64,000 nt of DNA from Moheibacter sp035515075 (GCA_035515075.1 DATJBZ010000028.1:25311-89310); one strand, 5' to 3'; shown: positions 7,763 through 17,351, counted from the stretch's first letter. Numbers and translations are program-made. The notes: generated from the sequence alone by a model not told the origin.

Positions 7763-9880
7763 TTATTTTTTCAAATACAAATCGAAATAATCGGTGACTT
7801 TTTGCATCAAATGCACGCGGTCTTTTCCACGAACATTGTGCTCATGACCAGGATATAAGAAGAAATCGACTTGAACACCTTCGCTTACAGCATTTCTCAG
7901 GAAATTCACCGAATGTTGCAAAAGTACGACATCATCCTGCGCGCCATGAATTAGCAATAATTTGTCTTTTAATAAATGGGTTTTGTCGGTCAATAAATTC
8001 TTGGCGTAACCTGCAGCATTGTTTTGTGGCGTGCCCATGTAGCGTTCACCGTACATGATTTCATACATCGACCAATCCATCACTGGACCGCCTGCTACGC
8101 CTGCTTTGAAAACGTTTGGATGGTGCAACAACAGCGAAGTTGTCATAAAGCCACCATAACTCCAACCATGAATGCCCATGCGGTCTGCATCGACAAATGG
8201 CAAGGATTTCAAATAATTGACCCCTTGCATTTGGTCTTCCATTTCTACCGTTCCCAATTGTTTGTAAATCGCTTGTTCAAACGCCAAACCACGGTTGCTG
8301 CTGCCTCTTCCGTCCATCACCCAAACCACATAGCCTTGTTGTGCCATGTAATCGTACCAAAGATTTCCACTCGCTGGAAAACGGTTCAAATTCAGTTGGG
8401 CATGCGGACCGTTGTACAAATAAACTATGACTGGATATTTTTTTTGGGCATCGAAATTTGTTGGATAAATCAATTTCCCATACAAATCCGTGCCGTCTTT
8501 GGCTTGTAAAGTTACATTTTCGACCTTTGGCATTTGGTACTTTTCCAAAGGATTTTTTGCGGTCAAAAGATTTTTTTTGAATTTTTTATCGGTGGACAAA
8601 ACGTCGATTTTTCTTGGCGTTTGTTCATTGCTCCAAATATCCAAAGCATAAGTTCCAGCAGAATTGGTTGAGAAATGATGGTAACCCGCATCGGAATCAA
8701 TGCGTGTCATTTTTCCGTTTTTCCAGTGGACAGCGTACAAGTGTTTTTCCATGGCGCCATCTTTGGTTGCGGTGACCAACAATTGATTTTCTTTGGCGTT
8801 GATGCCGACAATTTCATTGACCAACCAATCGCCTTGGGTAATCGCGTTCAACATTTTCCCTTGTGCATTGTAACGGTACAAATGCATGAATCCATCGCGT
8901 TGCGACCACCACACAAATTCTTTTCCGTCAGGGAGAAAGTACATCGGATGCTGTGGTTCTACATATTTGTCGCTTTTCTCTTCCAACAAAGTGCGCACGA
9001 ATTTTCCTGAATGGGCTTCATATTCGTTCAATTTCAAATGGTTTTGTCCGCGGTTCAATTCCACAATGTAAATTGACTTTTCGTCGGGTGACCAAGCGAT
9101 ATTGGTCAGGAACAAATCTTTTGGTCCTTCGGTCTGAACGATGGTTGTTTTTTTCGTTTTTGGATCATAAATATGCAATTTGACTTCATGCGAAGTTCTT
9201 CCAGCAAAAGGATATTTGATGTTGTGGTTTTCGGCAGGGATGTTCGTCCAATCGACAATCGGATAATCCTCCACCATCGATTGGTCCATGCGGTAAAAAG
9301 CGATCAAATTGCCTTTGGGCGAGAAAAATATTCCTTTGTCGATACCAAATTCTTCTCTGTGAACGATTTTTCCATTGACGATATTTTGGCTGCCATCCGA
9401 AGTGATTTGGTGCAAATTTTCGCCATCGTATAGAAACAAATCATTGTCGATCACATAAGCCAATTGTCGGGTGTTGGGTTCCAAAGTAATGGCTTCTGAG
9501 CTGTCGTCCAATTGCCAGAATTTTTCAGATTGTTGTGTTTTTTTGTTCCAAATCAACCATTCTTTGCCTGATTGGTAGCTGGCGAAATTCTCGTCCAACC
9601 AATTCAAATAAGGAAGGTTTTTGTTGTCAAAATCAGTCGAACGCAGTAAAGTGTCCGTTTTGAAATTGGGTAATTCTCGTTGGATCAATGCTGTTCCATA
9701 AGGCGTTTTGACCGCTTCAGTAAAGGCATTGGTATTCGGAATCCATTGCAATTGGGATAAATTATCAATTCTCAGATTGGTGCCCAAGCCGATGACGGCT
9801 TCTTGCATGGTCAAGGATTGGTTTTGAGAAAACCCCCATCCGCTGCAAAAAAGTAGGCTGTATAGAAAATATTTTTTCAT
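7763..9880 (-). CDS. Dipeptidyl peptidase IV family serine peptidase (S9B)
   Basis: 705 residues, exported (signal peptide ending GFSQ). The N-terminal two thirds is the DPP IV beta-propeller, with an REEFG segment that matches the paired Glu binding the substrate amino terminus. The C-terminal alpha/beta-hydrolase domain has the nucleophile in GWSYGG (near residue 574), the Asp in HGAQDD (near 650) and the His in GHEHN (near 683). The family removes X-Pro or X-Ala dipeptides from peptides in the periplasm, which fits a proteolytic flavobacterium. Length is normal for bacterial DPP4. It is a single-gene unit with its own terminator. Assignment to DPP4 rather than another S9B prolyl peptidase rests on the Glu pair and is likely but not certain. 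Confidence 0.92.
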   Translation of the reverse strand: MKKYFLYSLLFCSGWGFSQNQSLTMQEAVIGLGTNLRIDNLSQLQWIPNTNAFTEAVKTPYGTALIQRELPNFKTDTLLRSTDFDNKNLPYLNWLDENFASYQSGKEWLIWNKKTQQSEKFWQLDDSSEAITLEPNTRQLAYVIDNDLFLYDGENLHQITSDGSQNIVNGKIVHREEFGIDKGIFFSPKGNLIAFYRMDQSMVEDYPIVDWTNIPAENHNIKYPFAGRTSHEVKLHIYDPKTKKTTIVQTEGPKDLFLTNIAWSPDEKSIYIVELNRGQNHLKLNEYEAHSGKFVRTLLEEKSDKYVEPQHPMYFLPDGKEFVWWSQRDGFMHLYRYNAQGKMLNAITQGDWLVNEIVGINAKENQLLVTATKDGAMEKHLYAVHWKNGKMTRIDSDAGYHHFSTNSAGTYALDIWSNEQTPRKIDVLSTDKKFKKNLLTAKNPLEKYQMPKVENVTLQAKDGTDLYGKLIYPTNFDAQKKYPVIVYLYNGPHAQLNLNRFPASGNLWYDYMAQQGYVVWVMDGRGSSNRGLAFEQAIYKQLGTVEMEDQMQGVNYLKSLPFVDADRMGIHGWSYGGFMTTSLLLHHPNVFKAGVAGGPVMDWSMYEIMYGERYMGTPQNNAAGYAKNLLTDKTHLLKDKLLLIHGAQDDVVLLQHSVNFLRNAVSEGVQVDFFLYPGHEHNVRGKDRVHLMQKVTDYFDLYLKK

Positions 9881-10028
9881 AGTTTGAAAGATTTTAAAAA
9901 GGTAAAATTGCGCAAAAGCAATGAATTAAGCTTTAAAAATCAATTGTTTTTCCAAAAATGAACGCGAAAACCAATTCAGAGCATTGAATTGCGCGGGGCA
10001 ATCCTCAGTGGGTTTGTTCAAATTTGAT

Positions 10029-10036
10029 TATTTTTG
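10029..10036 (+). promoter_or_regulatory. -7 promoter box for yicC-gmk
   Basis: TATTTTTG matches TAnnTTTG exactly and ends 20 nt before the chosen yicC start. Confidence 0.45.
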
Positions 10037-10056
10037 TTGAAAATCAAACACAGTAT

Positions 10057-10917
10057 ATGATTCATTCCATGACCGGTTACGGAAAAGCAGTTGCTGAAAG
10101 TGCCGACAAAAAAATCACCATTGAAGTTCGTTCTTTGAACAGTAAAAATTTGGATTTGAATGTCCGAATTCCTTTTGTTTACAAGGAAAAAGAACTGGAG
10201 ATTCGAAAAGTTATTTCAGAAAAATTGCAAAGAGGAAAGGTGGATTTTTCAATTCTAATTGAAACGACTTCCGCCAACAAAAACCAACAAATCAATCTGG
10301 TCATCATCCAAGCTTACATCGATGAATTCAAGCAAATTGTACCCGAAGCCAGTGATGCTGAGCTGTTGGCGATTGTGATGCGTTTGCCTGACGTGATGAC
10401 TTATGCAGAAAATACTTTGGAGGATGAGGAATGGCAAATGACGTTTGAAACGATTGATGAAGCCATCCGGAATTTGAACGAATTTCGATTTGCAGAAGGC
10501 GAGGTTTTGCAACAAGATTTCATCCAAAGAATTGGCAATATCGAACAGCTTTTGGCAGAAGTTGAACCTTTTGAAAACGAAAGAATTCAGGTACTGAAAG
10601 AACGTTTTTTGAAGAATTTGGAAGAATTGGGTGCTGAATACGATGAAAACCGTTATGAACAAGAATTGATTTATTACATCGAAAAGTTGGACATCACGGA
10701 AGAGAAAGTTCGTTTGGCACAACATTGCAAATATTTCATTGAAACCTTACAAACCGATGAATCGGAAGGGAAGAAATTGGGATTTATTTGTCAAGAAATT
10801 GGAAGAGAGATCAATACGTTGGGGTCGAAATCCAACCATTCTGGTTTACAAAAAATCGTGGTGCAGATGAAAGACGAATTGGAAAAAATCAAAGAACAAA
10901 TTTTAAACATTTTATAA
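10057..10917 (+). CDS. yicC: YicC family endoribonuclease-like protein
   Basis: 286 residues from the ATG at 10057, chosen because the family begins with MIHSMTGYG. An upstream TTG would add 11 unrelated residues. The YicC N-terminal domain (MTGYGKA...EVRSLNSKNLD) and the C-terminal DUF1732 domain (ending in EIGREINTLGSKSNHSGLQ and VVQMKDELEKIKEQ) are both complete. The E. coli member is reported to be an endoribonuclease. It stands 25 nt before gmk, a pairing common in Bacteroidota, so the two are probably one operon. Confidence 0.95.
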   Translation: MIHSMTGYGKAVAESADKKITIEVRSLNSKNLDLNVRIPFVYKEKELEIRKVISEKLQRGKVDFSILIETTSANKNQQINLVIIQAYIDEFKQIVPEASDAELLAIVMRLPDVMTYAENTLEDEEWQMTFETIDEAIRNLNEFRFAEGEVLQQDFIQRIGNIEQLLAEVEPFENERIQVLKERFLKNLEELGAEYDENRYEQELIYYIEKLDITEEKVRLAQHCKYFIETLQTDESEGKKLGFICQEIGREINTLGSKSNHSGLQKIVVQMKDELEKIKEQILNIL

Positions 10918-10942
10918 AAAAGTTGTAAGACGCATTGTAAAG

Positions 10943-11512
10943 ATGAATTCAGGAAAATTAATCATAGTTTCAGCGCCTTCTGGCAGCGGAAAAACGACTT
11001 TGGTCAAACATTTATTGGAAACGGTAGAAGCAGTAGAATTTTCTATTTCTTGTGCTACGCGTTCGCCAAGGCCCAATGAAATCGATGGCAAGGATTATTA
11101 TTTTATCAGCACAGAAGAATTTCGCCAAAAAATTGCCCAAGAAGCTTTTGCAGAATGGGAAGAAGTGTACGAAAACAACTTTTATGGTACCTTAAAAGCA
11201 GAAATTGATCGGATTTGGGACCAAAACAAGGCGGTGATTTTTGACATTGACGTGGTCGGTGGGATCAATTTGAAAAAGTTGTATCCGGAGAATTCCTTGT
11301 CAATTTTCATCATGCCACCTTCGTTGGACGAATTGGAAAGTCGTTTGAGAAACCGACAAACAGAAACCGAAGAAAAGTTGCAAATGCGCATTGACAAAGC
11401 CGAAAAAGAACTGTTGATGGCGGCGGAGTTTGATACGGTTATTTTGAATGATGTTTTGGAAGAAAGCAAAAAAGAAATGGTGGACAAAATCCAAGCATTT
11501 TTAGCAGAATAA
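10943..11512 (+). CDS. gmk: Guanylate kinase
   Basis: 189 residues, a normal length. It phosphorylates GMP to GDP with ATP in the cytoplasm. The P-loop is SGSGKTT near residues 11-17. The GMP-binding segment has SCATRSPRP and DGKDYYFIS. The lid region contains RLRNRQTETEEKLQMR. It follows yicC and ends at a bidirectional terminator. Confidence 0.97.
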   Translation: MNSGKLIIVSAPSGSGKTTLVKHLLETVEAVEFSISCATRSPRPNEIDGKDYYFISTEEFRQKIAQEAFAEWEEVYENNFYGTLKAEIDRIWDQNKAVIFDIDVVGGINLKKLYPENSLSIFIMPPSLDELESRLRNRQTETEEKLQMRIDKAEKELLMAAEFDTVILNDVLEESKKEMVDKIQAFLAE

Positions 11513-11530
11513 ATTCAATGCATAAGAGAC

Positions 11531-11566
11531 AAAAAGACCTGTTGACAAAAGTGAACAGGTCTTTTT
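11531..11566. terminator. Bidirectional terminator between gmk and the RimK-like gene
   Basis: 13-bp arms, AAAAAGACCTGTT (11531-11543) and AACAGGTCTTTTT (11554-11566), give a GC-rich core with a U-run on either strand. The two genes converge here. Confidence 0.9.
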
Positions 11567-11588
11567 TGATAACTATTTGATTGAAAAG

Positions 11589-12986
11589 TTAATTTTTTAA
11601 TTTGATGCCTTTCTTGGTGCTTCTTTTGGCGACTCTGGCTTCCACAGCGCGGATGATTTCCAAGGCGATGTCCTTTCCAGTCGCGCCTTCAATGCCTTCC
11701 AAACCTGGGGAGGAATTGACTTCTAACAACAAAGGTCCTTTGGCAGAACGAATCATGTCCACACCTGCCACATCCAAGCCCATGGCTTTGGTGGCTTGTA
11801 TGGCCAAACGCCTTTCTTCGCGTGTGATTTTCACCACAGAACCCGTTCCACCCAAATGGATGTTGGCGCGGAATTCACCCGGAGGCGCTTCTCTTTGCAT
11901 CGAAGCGACGACTTTTCCATTGATCACAAAACAACGCAAATCTTTTCCATTGGCTTCTTTGATGAATTCTTGTACCAAAATGTTTGCATTCAAGCTTTTG
12001 AAAGCGTTGATCACCGATTCAGCGGCTTTTTTGGTTTCAGCCAAAACCACCCCTTTCCCTTGGGTACCTTCCAACAATTTGATGATCAAAGGCGAACCGC
12101 CGACCATTTTGATGAGGTTGTTGGTGTCCAAAGGAGAGTTGGCAAAACCGGTAATTGGAATGTCCAAACCGTTGTCCAACAAGAGTTGTAGCGAATACAA
12201 TTTGTCACGTGAGTGGGTGATGGCATACGAACTATTGAGTGCATAAACGCCCAAAGATTCGAATTGTCGGGTCAAAGCACATCCATAATACGTCATGCTG
12301 GGACGGATTCTCGGAATCACTGCATCCAAATCGTTCAAAGTTCGTCCGCCACGGTAATGAACTTCCGGCGTACGTGCATCCAATTTCATGTAACATTGTT
12401 TGATGTTGTAAAATTCGATTTCGTGGCCGCGTTGTTCTGCTGCTTCGATGATCCTTTGGTTGCTGTACAAATTGGGATTGCTCGCCAATAAACCAATTTT
12501 CAGCCCTTCATGGCCGATGGGTTCTTTGGCATAATGCGATTCGACTTGTTCCAAACTATGGGAGCCAAACAAGAAGCTGCTCTCTGGATCGACGAGGATT
12601 TTTCCTTTCATCGCTTCTCTTCCCAGCAACATGCGGTAGCCCATCGAATCTCGATTGGCCAGCGTAACTTCAATTTCCCAAGCTTCGTTTTCGATTTCCA
12701 AGATGGTATTGATCACATAACGATTTTCTCTCGTTCCCGTTGAGCTTTTGATGACCCGACGGTCGATGATGGGCGCTTCGCAATTGACGACTCTACGGCC
12801 ATCAAACTGCAAAGGATGCACGTCAAACGACACCCAATTTTCGCCATTTCGTTGAAAAGGTATGATGTTGACGGCGTGTAAGGCAGAGGTTTTTGCTCCA
12901 CTGTCCACCCTAACTTTTATTTTAGGTAACCCCAATTCGGGAAGTGCAATCCACTCTTCACTTCCTGCAATCATTTTTTTATCCAT
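11589..12986 (-). CDS. Fusion of RimB-like (Zn_protease/retropepsin-like) domain and RimK-type glutamate ligase
   Basis: 465 residues from the ATG at 12986 (MDKKMIAGSEEW). The frame extends 29 codons upstream but that part does not look coding. Residues about 5-140 match the PF05618 'ATP-dependent zinc protease' family, with the retropepsin-like VDSGAKTSALHA motif and LLGREAM. Residues about 155-445 are a RimK-type ATP-grasp ligase: PRIRPSMTYYG, KLLEGTQGKGVVL, ILVQEFI, DLRCFVI, and the metal-binding LLLEVNSSPGLEGIE. RimK adds glutamates to ribosomal protein S6. In the pseudomonad Rim system a separate RimB of the first family is linked to removing them. Here writer and presumed eraser share one polypeptide. 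Target and activity are inferred. Confidence 0.85.
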   Translation of the reverse strand: MDKKMIAGSEEWIALPELGLPKIKVRVDSGAKTSALHAVNIIPFQRNGENWVSFDVHPLQFDGRRVVNCEAPIIDRRVIKSSTGTRENRYVINTILEIENEAWEIEVTLANRDSMGYRMLLGREAMKGKILVDPESSFLFGSHSLEQVESHYAKEPIGHEGLKIGLLASNPNLYSNQRIIEAAEQRGHEIEFYNIKQCYMKLDARTPEVHYRGGRTLNDLDAVIPRIRPSMTYYGCALTRQFESLGVYALNSSYAITHSRDKLYSLQLLLDNGLDIPITGFANSPLDTNNLIKMVGGSPLIIKLLEGTQGKGVVLAETKKAAESVINAFKSLNANILVQEFIKEANGKDLRCFVINGKVVASMQREAPPGEFRANIHLGGTGSVVKITREERRLAIQATKAMGLDVAGVDMIRSAKGPLLLEVNSSPGLEGIEGATGKDIALEIIRAVEARVAKRSTKKGIKLKN

Positions 12987-13190
12987 AGTCAAAATGCATT
13001 TAAGCGCGATGCAAGATAATATAAGTTCATGATGCGATTCGCTATTTTTTAGACTTGCTGTAAAAATATACAATTCTGTGGATTCATCACATTAATATTT
13101 TATCAATAGCGCTGTGATGAGGTTTGCTGGTTTTTTCTTAATTTCGGGTTAAATCTAAATATTCACTGCCAAAAACGCATGGATTTACCT

Positions 13191-13198
13191 TATTTTTG
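13191..13198 (+). promoter_or_regulatory. -7 promoter box for the mscS-dacB unit
   Basis: TATTTTTG, exact TAnnTTTG, 17 nt before the ATG at 13216. Confidence 0.45.
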
Positions 13199-13215
13199 TC
13201 GATTAAATTAAAAAA

Positions 13216-14028
13216 ATGAACTTGGAAAAATTGAATTGGTTGCTTCCTGATTTGTTGAAATTTGCCGTGAATGTTGGTGTGGCATTGTTGATTTTCATTG
13301 TTGGATTTTGGTTGGGATACCAATTGAAAAACGTCATCAGAAAGCGAATGGTTCGCAGAGAGGTCGATCCGACCATCCGTGAATTTGTGCTGCCAATTTT
13401 TGATTTCTTGTTCAAACTGTTGGTCATCGTCACGGCGATCGGTGCTTTGGGGATCAAAGTCACTTCTTTCGCGGCGATATTGGCGGGATTGGCTGCCGGA
13501 ATTGGTTTGTCTTTGCAAGGCAGTTTGTCCAATTTTGCAGGTGGCTTGTTGATCATTTTGTTCAAACCTTTCAAGGTCGGTGATTACATCGAAGCTTTGT
13601 CACACAGCGGTACAGTGAATGCCATCAGTATTTTGTACACAACGATTACCACGGACCACCAACAAACGGTGGTGTTACCCAATTCCAGTTTGCTCAACAA
13701 TCCCATCAAAAATTATTCGATTTTACCGACAAGGCGAATGGACATCAAAATTGGGGTTTCTTACAATGAAGATTTGGACAAAACCATTTTGATTTTGCGG
13801 CAGATGTTGGAACAAGAAGCCTTGGTATTGAAGGACAAGCCAATTACGGTCGAAGTTTTGGAATTGACGGATTACCGCATCAATTTGGCGGTGAGGGCAT
13901 TCATCAAGAGAGAAAATTATTGGTCGGTGTATTTCAAAATGCACAAAAAAACCATTGAAATACTACGTGAAAACAACATCGTGGCGACGCCTTCGCCTTC
14001 GAAAATGATCGTTTCAGAAAAAGAATAA
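13216..14028 (+). CDS. Small-conductance mechanosensitive channel (MscS family)
   Basis: 270 residues, close to the minimal E. coli MscS length. Three membrane segments lie at about residues 18-38, 60-80 and 85-120. The Gly/Ala-rich pore helix reads AAILAGLAAGIGLSLQGSLSN, split here between AAILAGLAAG and IGLSLQGSLSN, followed by FAGGLLIILFKPFKVGDYIE of the beta domain. The C-terminal alpha/beta cage follows. The family opens on membrane tension and releases solutes during hypo-osmotic shock. The next gene starts 4 nt after the stop, so the two are co-transcribed. Confidence 0.94.
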   Translation: MNLEKLNWLLPDLLKFAVNVGVALLIFIVGFWLGYQLKNVIRKRMVRREVDPTIREFVLPIFDFLFKLLVIVTAIGALGIKVTSFAAILAGLAAGIGLSLQGSLSNFAGGLLIILFKPFKVGDYIEALSHSGTVNAISILYTTITTDHQQTVVLPNSSLLNNPIKNYSILPTRRMDIKIGVSYNEDLDKTILILRQMLEQEALVLKDKPITVEVLELTDYRINLAVRAFIKRENYWSVYFKMHKKTIEILRENNIVATPSPSKMIVSEKE

Positions 14029-14032
14029 GCAC

Positions 14033-15298
14033 ATGCGAAATCATTTTTATGTACTGGCTGTTTTTTTGGGGTTTTGTTCGATCGTATGGTCGCAAAACGC
14101 ATGGATTGACAACCATTTGAATGGTGATTTTTACAAAAACCAATTCACTGGTTTTTATTTGTACGATCCTGAAAGTAAACAAGAATTGGCGAATTTTAAT
14201 GGTGAAAAATACTTTACGCCTGCATCCAATGTCAAGATCATGGCTTTGTACAGCGCGATGAAAGTGTTGCCGGATTCGATTCCTGCTTTGCGCTACGAAA
14301 GAAAAAACGGGAAGTTGATTATTGAAGGTTTGGGCGATCCGACCTTTTTACATCCTGAATTCAAATCGGTCAACAAGGTATTGGATTTTCTAAAAAAACA
14401 AACCGAACCGATTTATTTACATTGGGGAAAATTTGAAGGACCAAGAATGGGTTTGGGCTGGTCGTGGGAAGATTATGAAAAATATTATTCGGCCGAGCGC
14501 AGTGAATTTCCGTTGTATGGCAATATGGCGGTGATCAAAAAAGGCAAAGGTCGACCCAGTGCTTTTCCATTGACTTTGGCGGATTCGGTGGAATACCAAG
14601 AAAGCATTTTTAGCCGACATTTTTTGGACAACAAATTTTATGTCGGTTCCAGAAATGGCGCTACTACACGCGTTCCTTTTGTGGTCAAAGACGAACTCAT
14701 TCGACAAATGTTGGCAGAAGCCATTCAAAAAGAAGTGTTTTTGACCGACGTTCCTTTGTCTAAAAACGCCCAAACCTTGTTCAGTTTGCCGTCTGATTTG
14801 GTGTACAAAAGAATGATGGAGGTGAGCGATAATTTTTTGGCAGAACAAATCTTGTTGATGGTTTCTGGTCAAATTTCCAATTCGATGAGTTCAGAAAAAG
14901 CGATTCAATACGTCAAAACCAAATATTTGAAAGGTATGCCACAAGATCCTGTTTGGGTGGATGGTTCTGGTTTGTCGCGTTACAATTTATTTTCGCCCAA
15001 GGATTTTGCTTTTGTTTTGGAAAAAATGTACCAAGAATTTCCCAAAGAAAGATTGTTCAATCTGTTTGCAGTAGGAGGAAGGACAGGAACTTTGCGCAAC
15101 AATTATGGTGGGAAAACGCCCTATGTTTATGCCAAGTCGGGGACCTTGTCCAACAATTATGCTTTGAGTGGTTATTTGGTGACGAAATCAGGAAAAACCT
15201 TGATTTTTAGCATCATGAACAACCATTTTCAAAAGGAAAATTGGCAAGTTCGACAAGAAACCCAAAAGCTGTTGGAATACGTTCGCGACAATTACTAA
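14033..15298 (+). CDS. dacB: D-alanyl-D-alanine carboxypeptidase/endopeptidase, PBP4 (S13) family
   Basis: 421 residues with a signal peptide ending VWSQ. All three penicillin-binding motifs are present: SNVK (SxxK, near residue 64), SRYN in the DGSGLSRYN block (near 318) and KSG in YAKSGTLSN (near 369). The family trims or cuts peptidoglycan stem peptides in the periplasm. It is shorter than E. coli DacB (477), mainly in the insert domains, as is usual in Bacteroidota. It is translationally close to the mscS gene, which suggests a shared cell-envelope context. Confidence 0.92.
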   Translation: MRNHFYVLAVFLGFCSIVWSQNAWIDNHLNGDFYKNQFTGFYLYDPESKQELANFNGEKYFTPASNVKIMALYSAMKVLPDSIPALRYERKNGKLIIEGLGDPTFLHPEFKSVNKVLDFLKKQTEPIYLHWGKFEGPRMGLGWSWEDYEKYYSAERSEFPLYGNMAVIKKGKGRPSAFPLTLADSVEYQESIFSRHFLDNKFYVGSRNGATTRVPFVVKDELIRQMLAEAIQKEVFLTDVPLSKNAQTLFSLPSDLVYKRMMEVSDNFLAEQILLMVSGQISNSMSSEKAIQYVKTKYLKGMPQDPVWVDGSGLSRYNLFSPKDFAFVLEKMYQEFPKERLFNLFAVGGRTGTLRNNYGGKTPYVYAKSGTLSNNYALSGYLVTKSGKTLIFSIMNNHFQKENWQVRQETQKLLEYVRDNY

Positions 15299-15388
15299 AT
15301 TTTCATTAAAACAAGTTAGCGTTTTGTTAAAGCTGTGATTTCGGAATGATATTTTCATTCAAAGCATTGAACCTTAAATCAATGCGTC

Positions 15389-16171
15389 ATGAAATCCATT
15401 CCAGTAAAACCGTCAGTAGCCCATCATTTGGAAACACGTTGGCAAGTGCTGATGTCCGTTGAGAATTTTCAAAATGATGTCAAAAATACTTCCAAGAAAA
15501 TTCATGGATTGTCCAAAGAATTGATTGTAAATTATGAAAAAGCCGTGGGTTTTTTGAAAGCAGATTTGGACATTAGCCAAAATAAAAAAGCGGAAGATCA
15601 TTTGATGAATATCCGTGTGCATGCCAACCATTTGAACCATGCTTTGGACTTGATCAGCGAACCCCATCTTCAAAACGAAAACCATCCCGCTTTGTCCGAT
15701 CAGATCAAAATCTATGTACACCGTTTGTCGCGTTTGCGTGAAAGTGCCTTGGCCTTGGAAAATTTGGGCAATCAACATTTAACGAAAGAAGACCGTGCGA
15801 TTTGGCAAGAAAAATATTGTCTGTATGACAAGTTCTATGCTGAGAAATTCAAGCAACAAACCACTTTTTTGAAATTGATCAATGAGTTTTATGAGCGGTT
15901 CAGTCCCAAAGAATTGGAGCAAATCGCTAAAATCATTGCCGAAAATCGCATTGAAAATTCAGATGAAAAGTACAATGAAATGTATGAAAAACAATACTTG
16001 AAAGCCATTGCGCAATTCAGACGTGAATTTCATCCGCAAAATTTATGGGACACGATTTTGGAAATATTGTCAGGTGGCGTGCATCCTTCTCCGGAAGAGA
16101 AAATGATGTTGAACCAATGGATTGAAGGCAAACCCAAAGAAAAGCCAGGTGGTTTGGAAGAGATTGTTTGA
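15389..16171 (+). CDS. Uncharacterised helical cytoplasmic protein
   Basis: 260 residues, not recognised. There is no signal peptide or membrane segment. It is rich in Lys, Glu, Gln, His and Leu and is predicted almost wholly alpha-helical. Notable pieces are the His-rich helix IRVHANHLNHALDLI (about 70-85) and a C-terminal segment with EILSGGVHPSPEEKMMLNQW. It stands 90 nt after the dacB stop and ends 12 nt before a convergent gene. It could be a scaffold or a DNA- or envelope-associated helical protein, but nothing visible decides this. Confidence 0.75.
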   Translation: MKSIPVKPSVAHHLETRWQVLMSVENFQNDVKNTSKKIHGLSKELIVNYEKAVGFLKADLDISQNKKAEDHLMNIRVHANHLNHALDLISEPHLQNENHPALSDQIKIYVHRLSRLRESALALENLGNQHLTKEDRAIWQEKYCLYDKFYAEKFKQQTTFLKLINEFYERFSPKELEQIAKIIAENRIENSDEKYNEMYEKQYLKAIAQFRREFHPQNLWDTILEILSGGVHPSPEEKMMLNQWIEGKPKEKPGGLEEIV

Positions 16172-16183
16172 TTTAATGGTTCA

Positions 16184-16723
16184 TCAAAAGACAAAACCAA
16201 AGTTCACGTCCAATCCCAAAGTCACGCCATGGTTGCCATTTTCAACCCATTGGTAACCTGGTCCAGCGGAGAATTCAAAATTGATTTTTTTGGACAAATT
16301 TCTTCTTAAACCATATTTCGGGATGATAGAAAAAGTCTTTAAAACTGCTACATTTTCCGAGTTGCTACTCGTGCCCCAATCGGGTGTGTAAGTGGTTTCC
16401 AAAGCCAAAAAGTTGGCGGCGTTGTGAAAGGTTTTCTTTCCTTTTTCGATTCTTCGGTTGAAATTGTAATAATACCTTCCTTCCAAACTCAACGCGGTGG
16501 TCAACACATAATTGACATGGTCATCGACCATGCTGTTGTAGAAAATTCCACCTTCATAACCGATTTCTCCTTGAAGTGTCAATTCAGAAGTCAGGGCTTT
16601 TTCATAACTGATCCAAGCGCCAATCAATCCTGCTTTTGCACTGAAAACATCGACTGCTTTTTCTTGTGAGTAAGCCCATGCGCTGGCGAATACGGCCAAG
16701 GCTACAATTGTTTTTTTCATCAT
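16184..16723 (-). CDS. Small outer-membrane beta-barrel protein
   Basis: 179 residues with a signal peptide ending AYSQ. Alternating hydrophobic/aromatic strands (LTLQGEIGYEGGIFY, LSLEGRYYYNFNRR, INFEFSAGPGYQW) finish in a Phe (NFGFVF), as in small OmpA/OmpW-like eight-strand barrels. No ligand or partner can be named. The gene for a second small barrel starts upstream and ends 6 nt before this ATG, so the two are one operon. Confidence 0.8.
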   Translation of the reverse strand: MMKKTIVALAVFASAWAYSQEKAVDVFSAKAGLIGAWISYEKALTSELTLQGEIGYEGGIFYNSMVDDHVNYVLTTALSLEGRYYYNFNRRIEKGKKTFHNAANFLALETTYTPDWGTSSNSENVAVLKTFSIIPKYGLRRNLSKKINFEFSAGPGYQWVENGNHGVTLGLDVNFGFVF

Positions 16724-16729
16724 TTCAAT

Positions 16730-17305
16730 TTATAATTCTAAACCAACGCCAATCCCTATTCCTACCATATTGTAATATTGGACGACGTCAGGTTGTATGT
16801 CAAATTCTTTTCGGATGGCTTGGTAAGTGAGTAAACCTTCAAAGTTGGCACACAATGCTTTGAAAATCGGTAACCGATAACCCATACCGACTCGCAACAA
16901 GGTGCCATTTTTTGCCAAATCTCCAAAATGCGTTCCGATGTCCAACCTGAAAATCGGCGCTTCTATTTTTTCTCCGCCAATGCTGCTCCTTAAACTAATA
17001 TAAACAGGGACATACGAAATGTCTGGATGATGGATTTGTTCAAAACCAGTCCCTAAACCAACGACTAAATATTCATCAAAACGATAATGGGCTTCGAAAT
17101 TGATCCCTAATAAATAAGATTCTCGAGGATGCATGTACAACTCTTCAGGTTGCGAATCAGAAAGGTTTTCATCTTTATCTGTCACCATCATGGCAAAACT
17201 TTGGACATTGAATTGAAAGCCTTTTTTTCTTTCCAAATGCGTTTGACCGAGCGATGTACCATATAAAAAAGTAAAAACCCACAAAGTGAGAATTTTTCCT
17301 GACAT
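16730..17305 (-). CDS. Small outer-membrane beta-barrel protein
   Basis: 191 residues with a signal peptide ending SLGQ. Amphipathic strands such as YLLGINFEAHYRFDEYLVVGLGTGFEQ and LLRVGMGYRLPIFK are quoted here as two short pieces of each. The C-terminus is aliphatic (GIGVGLEL). The pattern fits a porin-like or OMP_b-brl small barrel. It lies 46 nt after the start-side end of the large receptor-like gene at 17352 and just before the other small barrel, so the three may form one envelope operon. Function unknown. Confidence 0.78.
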   Translation of the reverse strand: MSGKILTLWVFTFLYGTSLGQTHLERKKGFQFNVQSFAMMVTDKDENLSDSQPEELYMHPRESYLLGINFEAHYRFDEYLVVGLGTGFEQIHHPDISYVPVYISLRSSIGGEKIEAPIFRLDIGTHFGDLAKNGTLLRVGMGYRLPIFKALCANFEGLLTYQAIRKEFDIQPDVVQYYNMVGIGIGVGLEL

Positions 17306-17351
17306 GATTTAAGTTAAAAAGGTTCGTTGCCGCAAATGTATTATTATTAGA

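Noticed and set aside
11589..13073. Longer start for the RimB-RimK fusion at 13073
   Set aside because: The extra 29 residues do not resemble the family; the ATG at 12986 directly precedes the first domain.
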